The translations under genes were made by a program, and so were the position numbers. From Syntrophus sp963665935 (GTDB lineage: Bacteria > Desulfobacterota > Syntrophia > Syntrophales > Syntrophaceae): 64,000 nt of DNA. The notes beneath the pieces were generated by a model. That model saw nothing but the letters and a program-made list of their open reading frames with translations. It was not told where the DNA came from and ran no database searches. Of this stretch, positions 50,925 to 60,006 are shown in pieces; the first letter of the stretch is position 1; every line of letters begins with the position of its first letter. The DNA lies in NCBI GenBank assembly GCA_963665935.1, contig OY762510.1:1674001-1738000 (forward strand), in the 5' to 3' direction.

Positions 50925-51332
50925 CCGGTGCTTCCTCCTTCGTTGAAGTCCTCAATACGACTTTGGGTATGAGGCCACAACTTTTGCCGTCAGTGCTCTA
51001 TAAGATAACCGCATAAAAAGCAACTGTTTTATCAAGGGGATGTCTATTGTGCATCTATCGGATACGACTATTGATTCCCCCTTAAGGTCAGGCCGGCGGG
51101 AAGGAAAAAGATTCAGGATACGCCTTCTTTCTTGTCAAGCTGTATTGAACAAAATACGGCTTCCTGCTGTGTAAACTCTCGGATTTTAAGGCCATTTTTT
51201 ACAAAATAAGGAGCCTCTGCGTCTATTCTCCCCATAACTTGTTGCCCTGTTGTTCCTTCTGGCATATATAAAGAAGCCGAATGCCGGTTAAATCAAAAAA
51301 TCAGGATCTCATCATCATGAAAGCGTTGTTTT
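50925..51332. other. 408 bp between divergent DUF47 and mutM genes
   Basis: Promoter region for both directions; no gene, RNA or clear operator recognised. Confidence 0.5.
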
Positions 51333-52112
51333 ATGCCTGAACTTCCAGAAGTAGAAACGCTCTGCAGACAACTGCGAACGAAGATCATCGGCTTGGAGAT
51401 CACAGGGACGTCCATTTTGGACGGCAAGATAGAAATGCCGGGCAATCTGAAAGGACAGAGGGTGATTTCCGTGAACCGTCGGGGGAAACGGATTGTTATC
51501 GGAATGGATAACGGTAAGAGTCTGGAAATTCATCTGCGAATGACGGGCCGTTTAATCTGGCAGGAAACATGGGCAGTGCCGCCGCCACATAGTCGCTTTG
51601 TTTTCGATCTGTCCTCAAACCAGGTCATGCTTGTGGATCCCCGGCGTTTTGCCACCCTTTCCCTGAGGGAGGAGGCGATAAAGCAAGACGAGGTTGTTGA
51701 CGCCCTGGCTCCCGGATGTGCGGAATTCCTCATCGCAGAGGGCCGCAACCGGAGGCGCCCACTGAAATCTTTTCTCATGGATCAGCAGATCATCGAGGGG
51801 ATCGGGAACATCTATGCCTGTGAGATACTCCATCGAGTGGGATTGAGTCCCTGGCGCGAGACGGCCAGCCTCTCTCCTGACGATTGGCGGGAAATGGAGA
51901 AGGCGATGGGAACGGTCCTGTCGAAAGCCATCGACTGTCGGGGAACATCCATCTCCGACTGGCGGGATCTCTATGGGAATAAGGGTGACTATCAGAACGA
52001 ACTCCGTGTTTACAGCCGTGAAGGGATGACGTGCCTGCGCTGCGGGGGAATTATTCACAGAAAGCGTCTTCTGGGGCGGGGAACCTGGTTCTGCCCGGGC
52101 TGTCAGGCTTGA
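51333..52112 (+). CDS. mutM: Formamidopyrimidine-DNA glycosylase (Fpg)
   Basis: 259 aa. It starts MPELPEVETLCRQLR, with the catalytic Pro2-Glu3, Lys near 57 in GKRIVIGMDNGKS, the IEGIGNIYACEILHRVGLSP helix and the C-terminal zinc finger (CLRCGGIIHRK, then CPGC). It excises 8-oxoguanine and other oxidised purines. Monocistronic. The ribosome site is weak. Confidence 0.96.
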   Translation: MPELPEVETLCRQLRTKIIGLEITGTSILDGKIEMPGNLKGQRVISVNRRGKRIVIGMDNGKSLEIHLRMTGRLIWQETWAVPPPHSRFVFDLSSNQVMLVDPRRFATLSLREEAIKQDEVVDALAPGCAEFLIAEGRNRRRPLKSFLMDQQIIEGIGNIYACEILHRVGLSPWRETASLSPDDWREMEKAMGTVLSKAIDCRGTSISDWRDLYGNKGDYQNELRVYSREGMTCLRCGGIIHRKRLLGRGTWFCPGCQA

Positions 52113-52172
52113 ATCTGTTTTCCTTCATCCGCCTGCCGGCCATCGGAGAAGAGAGGGGCCGGCGTGGGGGGG

Positions 52173-52200
52173 CCCGGTCAAAGAGGTCACTTTGACCGGG
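52173..52200. other. 11-bp perfect hairpin between mutM and the DsbA-like gene
   Basis: CCCGGTCAAAG / CTTTGACCGGG around AGGTCA. It contains the stop codon of the minus-strand gene and has no T-run on either strand, so a terminator role is uncertain. It might stop convergent transcription or protect 3' ends. Confidence 0.45.
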
Positions 52201-52948
52201 CGGTTGCTGCGAGCAGTACGTTCATGCCTTGTCTGATCTGGGCGATCCCGCTGTATGTTCGGATATCGGTGGAACTGTATTGAACGACGCAGGTCGGTGT
52301 TGAATGGATATTGAACTCTTTGATGATACGGTTGAGTTCCCGATAAACCGGTTTTAGCTCATAGACTTGAAAGGCGATGTTCCGATTTTCAAATCTGCTG
52401 ATAATTTTTTTTTCATCGGCAGGGGGCTGGAGTCCGGCAAGAGCAAACAATTCCCGCCGGATGCGGAGAAGATCCCTGCCGGAGCCGGCGGCATGGGCGG
52501 CATATAGATAATAACGATTAAACAGGACTGTTCCCCTGTGAATAGGGAGATCGACAAAAGTGATTTTAACCGAGTTCCGCTCGATCAGCTCCTGGAGCAT
52601 GGAATCCAGTTCCGCTTCCAGGGTCTGGCAGGGACCGCAGAAATAATCGGTAAAAATGTACAGTTTATAAGGGCCTGTCCCAATGGTGGGGATCCTGGAC
52701 TTCTCTGCGCTACCGACCGTTGCCGCCCAGCAGGAAAAGGTCATGTTCATGAGGAGATATCCAAGAATGATCAAAAGTATTCCGAGTATCCTGTGACTCG
52801 ATAGACGCGGAAAAGTCGCTTTACCGATGGTGAAAAAAAGGCGTTCCTTTAAACCGTGCAATTCAGGTCTTGGGGCTTTAAGGATGGAGGCTGGAGTGGG
52901 CGTCAGGAGATACCGAAACCCATTCCGTATTTCCGGGATAGTCAGCAA
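52187..52948 (-). CDS. Membrane-anchored thioredoxin-fold (DsbA/DsbG-like) protein
   Basis: 253 aa as longest frame; the true start may be further in. A hydrophobic helix (RILGILLIILGYLLMNMTFS, about residues 52-71) is a signal anchor. The thioredoxin-fold domain follows, with the redox motif YFCGPCQTLEAELD near residue 103 and the cis-Pro in STPTCVVQY. It is probably a periplasmic disulfide oxidase/isomerase or thiol reductase. It is convergent with mutM; the DUF3343 gene is divergent from it, 187 bp upstream. Confidence 0.78.
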   Translation of the reverse strand: MLTIPEIRNGFRYLLTPTPASILKAPRPELHGLKERLFFTIGKATFPRLSSHRILGILLIILGYLLMNMTFSCWAATVGSAEKSRIPTIGTGPYKLYIFTDYFCGPCQTLEAELDSMLQELIERNSVKITFVDLPIHRGTVLFNRYYLYAAHAAGSGRDLLRIRRELFALAGLQPPADEKKIISRFENRNIAFQVYELKPVYRELNRIIKEFNIHSTPTCVVQYSSTDIRTYSGIAQIRQGMNVLLAATARSK

Positions 52949-53134
52949 CAGAGATCTCTCCTTCTTTGGAAAGGCGGTGCAATGTTTAAACGAACGGTCA
53001 TTTATAGCCCGATTTACCCTATTTTGAAATATAAAAATCCCCCTTTTTGCGGGAAGGAAGGAATTCCGGTCTTTGGGGACTCATTTTTCCTGAAACAATC
53101 AGTGGCGGGATTGACAAAGAGGTTTGTGTAAGAA

Positions 53135-53359
53135 ATGACGACTGAAGCGTATGAAGTGGTGCTGTTCCATTCCGTCAGTTACGCCTTGAAAGCGGAGAAA
53201 ATACTGAAGGCAAAAAATATTTCCTACAAGTTGATACCTGTCCCCCGCCATATCAGTTCCGATTGCGGCTTCTGTGTCCGCTTCCCTTCCCGCCTCCATC
53301 GGCAAGTCGTTGATGCTTTGAGAGATTCCGTAGAATTTGTTGCCATCCGGCCTCTGTGA
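53135..53359 (+). CDS. DUF3343 (putative Se/S carrier-like) protein
   Basis: 74 aa. EVVLFHSVSYALKAEKILKA and KLIPVPRHISSDCGFCVRFP are the DUF3343 pattern, with the Cys-Gly-x-Cys motif near residue 44. The family is often encoded beside selenium metabolism or YedF/SirA-like sulfur-transfer genes and is suggested to carry selenium or sulfur. No such gene is next to it here; the nearest is the thioredoxin-fold gene. GTAAGAA precedes the ATG. Confidence 0.88.
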   Translation: MTTEAYEVVLFHSVSYALKAEKILKAKNISYKLIPVPRHISSDCGFCVRFPSRLHRQVVDALRDSVEFVAIRPL

Positions 53360-53998
53360 AAAGACAGGGTGCCGGATGCAAGCGGTCAGCTCAACGTTCA
53401 CACGAGCAGGGTGGAGGTTTGCACCTTATCAAACCGACCCATCCGGGGATTTTGAGTTGTTGTTGAGGATTTGACTATGTCAAAATGGACATAATTTGGC
53501 CTTGCGAAACAGCACGTTAGAATTCAAGAAGATTTAGCGCTGTATACAGACAGGGGGTGACGATTCGAATGTGTTGAAAATGTAAAAGCTTTTGGCTTGC
53601 CGCAAAATCCTGAACAAACCCGTTATACCGTTTCAGCGGCAGGAACTGGATGAAGCAGAAAAAGACAGTATCCTGTCAAAATTTGAATAATCCCTCCCTA
53701 AATATAGAAAAATCGCATAATGCGGATCAACGAAACAACTCCTGAAAGGATCGGGATGACCCTCTGAGCTTTGTTCTCAATTTATGATCCTTTTCACGAC
53801 ATCTCTCGCTTTTCTCCCTTTTTCCATCGTCATGACAATCCCGGAATGAACTGGCAGCTTCTTGTCGGTGATGGACTGGCAGGGATCTGGCTTATGGCAT
53901 AGGTCTTGCGAAGCTCGAAAATGACATAGAGTCATCAGGTTCTTGGATTACTTTATGGACTTAATCATTTAACTACGGAAGAAATCAGGAGGTAAGGT
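53360..53998. other. 639 bp, no gene called
   Basis: A short frame ends at about 53690 with an acidic helical tail (LDEAEKDSILSKFE) and looks like the remnant of a small gene, perhaps of a toxin-antitoxin type. Otherwise nothing seen. Confidence 0.4.
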
Positions 53999-55642
53999 GT
54001 GAAAAGAATGAAGTTGAGCGTCAAGTTGATTGGTGGGTTTATGGCGGTGGCGTTGATCTCCCTGATCATCGGGTTGATCGGCATCACGCAGATCAAAAAG
54101 ATGGAGATCGCCGATACGGCATTGTACAAGGAAAACACCCTGGGCGTGGAGACAATCGGCAAGGTGAACGATGCGTATCTGAACATGAGGATCAATGTGA
54201 TTTACAGCCTCGTGAACAAGTTCATCACGAATAAAGACATCAGCGCCAACTCCGCAAAGGTCAAGGAACTCAGTAAAGAAATCGTCGGGATTTTGGGGCA
54301 GCTCGAAAAAGGCGCTTCCGAGGACCAGCGCAAGATGATGGATAGAATCCGCCAGAATCTTGACCAGTACGTTGCCGCCAGTGATAAGATGTTCGCCGAA
54401 GCAATGGCGGGAAAAGAGGCGGAAGCAGCGGCTACGGTTCAGAATGCAGGGGTTTTGGGAAAACAGATTACCGCAGATCTGGCTGAATTGGTCAAAATGA
54501 ATGCGGAACAGGCCAAACAAAGGGCCGATAACAACAGCGGAATTGCCAATCGTGCGGTATGGCTGGCCGTTATTATCACCATTGTCGGAATCGGGTTGGC
54601 CATCGGACTCGGCTTCTTCCTGGCTATTTCCATTACCCGTCCGATCAACCAGGTTGTTTCGGGGCTTTCCGACGGTGCGGAGCAGGTGTCCGCGGCAGCA
54701 TCCCAGGTTGCCTCCTCGAGTCAGCTGTTGGCGGAAGGCTCATCGGAACAGGCCGCCTCGCTGGAGGAAACATCGTCTTCCCTGGAAGAGATGTCTTCCA
54801 TGACCAAACAGAATGCCGATAACGCCATTCAGGCCAAAGCCATGATGGAAAACGTTGATCAGATTGTATCCAACTCGAATGTCCAACTCGGTAACCTCGT
54901 GGAAGCTATTTCCGAAGTTGTCAAATCAAGCGAGGAGACAGCAAAGATCATCAAGACCATTGATGAAATTGCCTTCCAAACCAATCTCCTGGCTCTGAAC
55001 GCTGCAGTGGAAGCCGCACGGGCCGGCGAGGCGGGGGCAGGTTTTGCCGTGGTGGCCGAAGAGGTCAGAAATCTGGCAATGAGATCTGCCGATGCCGCGA
55101 AAAACACCAGTACTCTTATAGAAAACACCATCAAGGCTATTCAGAGGGGAAATGAATTAACCAATCTGACTCAGGAAGCCTTCAGTGAAACCACGGGAGC
55201 GGCCCAGAAGGTTACGGAACTGGTCAATGAGATTGCTGCCGCATCCTCTGAACAGGCCCACGGCATTTCCCAGGTCAATATCGCTGTTGCGGAAATGGAC
55301 AAGGTGACGCAGCAGACCGCTGCCAATGCGGAAGAATCTGCCAGTGCCTCGGAAGAGCTGAACGCCCAGGCGGAACAGATGAAAGGCTATGTGGGAGATT
55401 TGGTCCAGATTGTGGGTGGTTCCTCCCACGAGGCATCGGGATCAGGAAGCAGGAGACCCTCTGCGGCCATGCGGCGGGTGGGCATGTCTGGAAAAGCGGG
55501 GCGAAGTGGTGCGAAAAAGTCGTTTTTGTCGGCTATGAAAGCACCTTCAAAAAGCCGGGGGCTGTTGACGTCGGGTAAGGCAAGGGCCGTTTCTCCCGAA
55601 GAGGTGATCCCTCTGGAAGATGAAGGATTCAAAGATTTTTAA
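53999..55642 (+). CDS. Methyl-accepting chemotaxis protein (first of tandem pair)
   Basis: 547 aa, GTG start with AGGAGG 6 bp upstream. Membrane helix 1 (about 8-32), four-helix-bundle ligand domain to about 185, membrane helix 2 (about 186-210), short HAMP-like link (SITRPINQVVSGL), then the cytoplasmic signalling domain with the hairpin tip TIDEIAFQTNLLALNAAVEA (about 320). The C-terminal tail ends VSPEEVIPLEDEGFKDF, perhaps a tether for CheR/CheB. It signals to CheA/CheW at the membrane. No other chemotaxis gene in view. Confidence 0.95.
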   Translation: MKRMKLSVKLIGGFMAVALISLIIGLIGITQIKKMEIADTALYKENTLGVETIGKVNDAYLNMRINVIYSLVNKFITNKDISANSAKVKELSKEIVGILGQLEKGASEDQRKMMDRIRQNLDQYVAASDKMFAEAMAGKEAEAAATVQNAGVLGKQITADLAELVKMNAEQAKQRADNNSGIANRAVWLAVIITIVGIGLAIGLGFFLAISITRPINQVVSGLSDGAEQVSAAASQVASSSQLLAEGSSEQAASLEETSSSLEEMSSMTKQNADNAIQAKAMMENVDQIVSNSNVQLGNLVEAISEVVKSSEETAKIIKTIDEIAFQTNLLALNAAVEAARAGEAGAGFAVVAEEVRNLAMRSADAAKNTSTLIENTIKAIQRGNELTNLTQEAFSETTGAAQKVTELVNEIAAASSEQAHGISQVNIAVAEMDKVTQQTAANAEESASASEELNAQAEQMKGYVGDLVQIVGGSSHEASGSGSRRPSAAMRRVGMSGKAGRSGAKKSFLSAMKAPSKSRGLLTSGKARAVSPEEVIPLEDEGFKDF

Positions 55643-55681
55643 GCCAACGTAAAAGAAAGCTTGTTTTCGCTTTCTTTATTT

Positions 55682-55724
55682 AAAAAAACCGCACGTCCTT
55701 GTTTGGGGATTGTGCGGTTTTTTT
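55682..55724 (+). terminator. Terminator of the first MCP gene
   Basis: AAAAAAACCGCAC / GTGCGGTTTTTTT stem, 17-nt loop, T-run. A second small hairpin (GAAAGC / GCTTTC) lies just upstream, near 55655-55673. Confidence 0.9.
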
Positions 55725-55925
55725 TCTGTATTTTTGAATATCTCAAAGGGGCACTGTAAAAAAATGCATCCTTTTCGAGGGGGATGTTTACCTCAAGAGC
55801 TTCATACGGCCATCTGTAATGGCATGTTTATTGATAAGATATGTTTGCAGGCTTCAGCGAACAAAACAAGCAACCATAATGATTGGCGATTGGTTTTTTA
55901 CAAATAAAAACTTAGGAGGAAAGTT

Positions 55926-57572
55926 GTGAAAAGGATGAAGTTGAGTGCCAAATTGATTGGCGGGTTTATGGCGGTGGCATTGATTGCCCTGATCATCGGG
56001 ATGATCGGCATCACGCAGATCAAGAAGATTGAAAACGCCGATACAGCATTATACAAGGAAAATACCGTTGGACTCGATATGATCGGCAAGGTGAATGAAG
56101 TCTATATGAATCTCCGGGTCACAATGATCTACAGTCTGGTCACCAAGTTCATTTTAGAGAAAGACATCAGCACCGTTTCCGCAACAGTCAAGGAAATGGA
56201 TAAAAAAATCAAGGACGTACTGACACAATACGAAAAGACGATTACCCGTGAAGAAGATCGCAATGTCATTAAAAATGTCCTGAAGAATCATGAACAGTAC
56301 CTTGCTGTCTGCGACAAAATGCTTGCTCTGGCATCCGCAGGCAAAAGGGAGGAGGCGATAGGCACGATCCAGATGGCAGCACCTCTGGGTAAACAGATCA
56401 CGGTCGATCTGGAAGGGTTGAGCAAGGCGAATTCGGATCGTGCCAAGCAAAGGGCCGAGGACAACAGCGGCATTGCCAATCGTGCCGTGTTTCTTGCCGT
56501 TATCATCACCATTGTGGGCATCGGTCTGGCTATGGGACTGGGCTTCTTCCTGGCTATTTCCATTACCCGTCCGATCAATCAGGTGGTCTCGGGGCTTTCC
56601 GACGGGGCAGAGCAGGTCTCTGCGGCGGCATCGCAGGTTGCTGCCTCGAGTCAGCATCTGGCGGAAGGATCATCGGAACAGGCCGCTTCTCTGGAAGAAA
56701 CGTCCTCTTCCCTGGAAGAAATGTCTTCCATGACGAAGCAGAATGCCGATAATGCCAATCAAACCACAGCCTTGATGGACGAAATGGGCAAGTATCAGAC
56801 TCACACAAATGAAGAGTTGGGCCACCTGGTGGAAGCGATCTCGGAGGTCGTAAAGTCCAGTGAAGAAACGAACAAAATTATCAAGACAATTGATGAGATT
56901 GCCTTCCAGACCAATCTGCTGGCCTTGAATGCCGCGGTGGAGGCCGCCCGGGCCGGCGAGGCGGGGGCAGGATTTGCCGTGGTGGCCGAAGAGGTCAGAA
57001 ACCTGGCGATGAGATCCGCTGATGCCGCCAAGAATACAAGCAGCCTGATTGAAAATACCATCAAGGCCATCCGCAAAGGAGACGAGTCAACGCATCAGAC
57101 TCAGAACGCCTTCCAGGAACAAATGGGTGCAGCCCGGAAGGTTATGGAACTGGTTAGAGAAATTGCTGCCGCATCTTCCGAACAGGCCCATGGCATTTCC
57201 CAGATCAATATCGCCATTGCGGAAATGGATAAAGTCACGCAGCAGACGGCGGCCAATGCGGAAGAATCGGCCAGCGCTTCGGAGGAACTGAACGCCCAGG
57301 CGGAACAGATGAAGGGCTATGTGGCAGATTTGGTCCAGATTGTAGGTGGGTCGGCACATGAAGCGCCCGCAGCCGGGAGGCGGAGCGCCTCCATGTCTCT
57401 GGTTCAGGGAGGCGGATCTGATAGTGTGGGACGAAGCGGCGTAAAAAAGGCCTTGCTTTCGAATTTCAAACCAAATTTGAAAGGCAGAAAACTGTTGACT
57501 CCAGGCAAGACGCGGACGGTTTCTCCCGAAGAGATCATTCCCATGGAAGACGACGGATTCAAAGATTTTTAA
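55926..57572 (+). CDS. Methyl-accepting chemotaxis protein (second of tandem pair)
   Basis: 548 aa, GTG start with AGGAGG upstream, the same start context as its neighbour. Layout as in the first: membrane helices at about 8-32 and 186-210, diverged ligand domain in between, nearly identical signalling domain (TIDEIAFQTNLLALNAAVEA at the tip), tail ending VSPEEIIPMEDDGFKDF. A recent tandem duplication with change in the sensing domain fits best. It follows the first gene by 284 bp and has its own terminator. Confidence 0.95.
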   Translation: MKRMKLSAKLIGGFMAVALIALIIGMIGITQIKKIENADTALYKENTVGLDMIGKVNEVYMNLRVTMIYSLVTKFILEKDISTVSATVKEMDKKIKDVLTQYEKTITREEDRNVIKNVLKNHEQYLAVCDKMLALASAGKREEAIGTIQMAAPLGKQITVDLEGLSKANSDRAKQRAEDNSGIANRAVFLAVIITIVGIGLAMGLGFFLAISITRPINQVVSGLSDGAEQVSAAASQVAASSQHLAEGSSEQAASLEETSSSLEEMSSMTKQNADNANQTTALMDEMGKYQTHTNEELGHLVEAISEVVKSSEETNKIIKTIDEIAFQTNLLALNAAVEAARAGEAGAGFAVVAEEVRNLAMRSADAAKNTSSLIENTIKAIRKGDESTHQTQNAFQEQMGAARKVMELVREIAAASSEQAHGISQINIAIAEMDKVTQQTAANAEESASASEELNAQAEQMKGYVADLVQIVGGSAHEAPAAGRRSASMSLVQGGGSDSVGRSGVKKALLSNFKPNLKGRKLLTPGKTRTVSPEEIIPMEDDGFKDF

Positions 57573-57672
57573 GATAAGGAGAAAAAAGAAGTTGCATTTC
57601 CGTTATACCCATGTTAGAAGGCTACATGTTTGTGCAGTGTCCGTTTGATATTAAATAACATCCAGCAAAGAT

Positions 57673-57711
57673 AACCGCACAACCCTTTTATAAAGGGAGT
57701 GCGGTTTTTTT
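57673..57711 (+). terminator. Terminator of the second MCP gene
   Basis: AACCGCAC / GTGCGGTT outer stem with an inner CCCTTT / AAAGGG pairing, followed by a T-run. The outer stem sequence matches that after the first MCP gene, so it was probably duplicated along with it. Confidence 0.88.
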
Positions 57712-57814
57712 GTTGCATTGAGCGGGCTGCCGGTTCGAGTGTTCTACGGAGCATCCGGACCTAATTAATTGAATGGGTTTTCAGAAAGGAAACCACAAAA
57801 AGGAGTAGTTAAAG

Positions 57815-58015
57815 ATGTCAGAAGGAACAGTAAAATGGTTCAACGCGTCCAAGGGGTTTGGTTTTATCGCACAGGACAATGGAAATGACGTATTTGTTCA
57901 TTTTTCCGCTATCAAGATGGATGGGTACAAAGCCCTTGAGGAGGGAGCCAGAGTCCGGTTCGATGTTGTCAAGGGCAACAAGGGGCCCGCTGCGGACAAT
58001 GTTGAATTACTGTAA
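57815..58015 (+). CDS. Cold-shock domain protein
   Basis: 66 aa. EGTVKWFNASKGFGFIAQDN (RNP1) and NDVFVHFSAIKMDG (RNP2) define the CspA family. These small OB-fold proteins bind single-stranded RNA and melt secondary structure. AGGAG 10 bp upstream. It is followed by a hairpin region and a DEAD-box helicase gene, a common RNA-remodelling pair. Confidence 0.96.
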   Translation: MSEGTVKWFNASKGFGFIAQDNGNDVFVHFSAIKMDGYKALEEGARVRFDVVKGNKGPAADNVELL

Positions 58016-58153
58016 TACCGGGTTACGCTTCAAAGGATAACAAGGTCGGCTTTAAGGAGGCAGCAAGAGGCGCAGAACATCTGCGTCCGGGTGCCGACAA
58101 ATGAGCCGGCATCGTTAGCCCAAGAAAGACAGCTTGGAACAAAGACGGATCAA

Positions 58154-58196
58154 ACACAACAGGGGACAAGGCGCAGAGCCTTGTCCCCTGTTGTGT
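58154..58196. other. 19-bp perfect hairpin between csp and the DEAD-box gene
   Basis: ACACAACAGGGGACAAGGC, a GCAGA loop and the exact complement. There is no following T-run, and a second hairpin (GACGGAAGC / GCTCCGTC) follows at about 58199-58224. It could be a terminator of another kind, a leader structure that the helicase or cold-shock protein melts, or a small RNA. Confidence 0.55.
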
Positions 58197-58259
58197 CAGA
58201 CGGAAGCTCTTTGCTCCGTCCGTCCAAATTTTAAATAAGGTTGCTGAAGAAAAGACGAT

Positions 58260-59966
58260 ATGAAGACATTTGCTGAACTTGAGATTAATGCGAATATTCT
58301 GAAAGGGCTGGATGGGTTGGGTTTTTCTTTCCTGACGCCGGTGCAGGAAAAGGTGATTCCCCTGATTCTGAAACACCGGGCCGATCTTGTCGGACTCGCC
58401 CAAACCGGTACAGGAAAGACAGCGGCCTACGGCATCCCGCTGATCCAGTTGACGGATGTTCAACAGAAGCAGACGCAGGCTCTGGTCCTCTGCCCGACCC
58501 GGGAGCTTTGTGTTCAGGTGGCCGGAGATCTGACCCTGATGGGCCGGTATGTACCGGGCTTACGGATCGCAGCGGTTTATGGAGGGGCGAGCATCGTCAA
58601 TCAGATCCGTGAACTGCAAAGGGGGGTGCAGATGATCGTGGCCACGCCGGGTCGTCTCTATGACCTGATCCGCCGGCAGTCCGTCGATCTTTCCACCCTT
58701 CGCTGGGTGGTTCTGGATGAAGCGGACGAGATGCTGCAGATGGGTTTTCAGGAAGAACTGAACGCGATCCTGGCCGAAACTCCCGATTTGAAGAATACCT
58801 TACTCTTTTCGGCAACCATGTCGGGGGAAGTGGCTGCGATTGCTGCGAATTACATGAGGAATCCCCTTGAAATCACGGTGGGCCACCGGAATTCCGGAGC
58901 GGAAAATGTGCATCACATTTACTATGTTGTTTCAGATCGGGACCGTTATCAAGCCTTGAGGCGCATCGCCGATATGAATCCGGATATCTACGGCATTATT
59001 TTTTGCCGGACCCGGCTGGAAACACAGGACATTGTCGAAAAGTTGATCGGGGATGGATACAACGCCGATGCCCTACACGGTGATCTCTCCCAGAGTCAGC
59101 GGGACCATGTGATGCGTAAATTCCGCAGCAGGAACATCCAGATGCTGGTGGCTACGGACGTGGCGGCCCGGGGCCTGGATGTCAACGATCTGACCCACGT
59201 GATCAATTACAATCTCCCCGACGAACTCTCCGGCTATACCCATCGGAGCGGTCGCACGGGCCGGGCGGGAAAGAGGGGAATCTCCATTGCCCTCATCAGT
59301 GCGCGGGAAAGGTACAAAATCCGGGGAATCGAGCGGAATCTCAAAAAGAATTTCGAGGAAGGCCGTATTCCTTCAGGGCATGAGATCTGTAAAAAGCGAC
59401 TGCTCAACCACATGGAGGCCGTCAAGCAGGCTGAGATCGATCCGGAACAGATCGATCCTTTCCTGCCCGTCATCTCCAGAACCCTGGGAACCCTTGATCG
59501 GGAGGAACTGATCAAACGTTTTGTCTCTATGGAGTTCAATCGTTTTTTGGCTTCTTACCGGAACGCCCCGGACCTGAATGTCGTCGAAAAGCCGGAAAGG
59601 AAGAAGATTCGCGAGGCCGGAAAACCTTATTCATCGGCTCACCAGAAATTTACCCGCTTCCTGATTCATGCCGGCAAAAAAGACGGCATCAGCCAGAAAG
59701 GCCTGATGCGCAATCTTTCATCTGCGGCGGGTTTGCCGGGGCTTCGCTTCGACAGAATTGAAGTAATGAACAACTCCTCTGTGCTTGCGGCAGACAACCG
59801 GTTTGCCGGGAAGGTCATGCAGGCCCTGCAGTCCCTGACGGTCAACGGCCGGTCTGTAGAAATTGAGATTGACCGAAGGGACAAGGTCCAACGCAAAGGG
59901 GATTCTCGGCGCCAGAATCAGGGCATAACGAAATATCGAAGAAAAGACTCAACCAGACCCGTCTGA
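58260..59966 (+). CDS. DEAD-box RNA helicase with DbpA-type RNA-binding domain
   Basis: 568 aa. Motifs in order: Q motif region (FLTPVQEKVIPLIL), I AQTGTGKTAAYGIPL, Ia PTRELCVQV, II VLDEADEMLQMGF, III FSATMSG, then IV/V (ATDVAARGLDVNDL) and VI HRSGRTGRAGKRG. C-terminal DbpA_RNA_bind domain from about 470 (GLMRNLSSAAGLPGLRFDRI). CsdA/DeaD-type helicases help ribosome assembly and RNA decay in the cold. Position behind the cold-shock gene supports that. It converges on pheA. Confidence 0.95.
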   Translation: MKTFAELEINANILKGLDGLGFSFLTPVQEKVIPLILKHRADLVGLAQTGTGKTAAYGIPLIQLTDVQQKQTQALVLCPTRELCVQVAGDLTLMGRYVPGLRIAAVYGGASIVNQIRELQRGVQMIVATPGRLYDLIRRQSVDLSTLRWVVLDEADEMLQMGFQEELNAILAETPDLKNTLLFSATMSGEVAAIAANYMRNPLEITVGHRNSGAENVHHIYYVVSDRDRYQALRRIADMNPDIYGIIFCRTRLETQDIVEKLIGDGYNADALHGDLSQSQRDHVMRKFRSRNIQMLVATDVAARGLDVNDLTHVINYNLPDELSGYTHRSGRTGRAGKRGISIALISARERYKIRGIERNLKKNFEEGRIPSGHEICKKRLLNHMEAVKQAEIDPEQIDPFLPVISRTLGTLDREELIKRFVSMEFNRFLASYRNAPDLNVVEKPERKKIREAGKPYSSAHQKFTRFLIHAGKKDGISQKGLMRNLSSAAGLPGLRFDRIEVMNNSSVLAADNRFAGKVMQALQSLTVNGRSVEIEIDRRDKVQRKGDSRRQNQGITKYRRKDSTRPV

Positions 59967-60006
59967 TCCCCGGTCGCCTTTAATGGGGGCAACATGCCGA
60001 CGGGAT

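Noticed and set aside
52173..52200. Hairpin as rho-independent terminator of mutM
   Set aside because: It lacks a T-run on either strand and includes the stop codon of the convergent gene; kept as an undefined hairpin.
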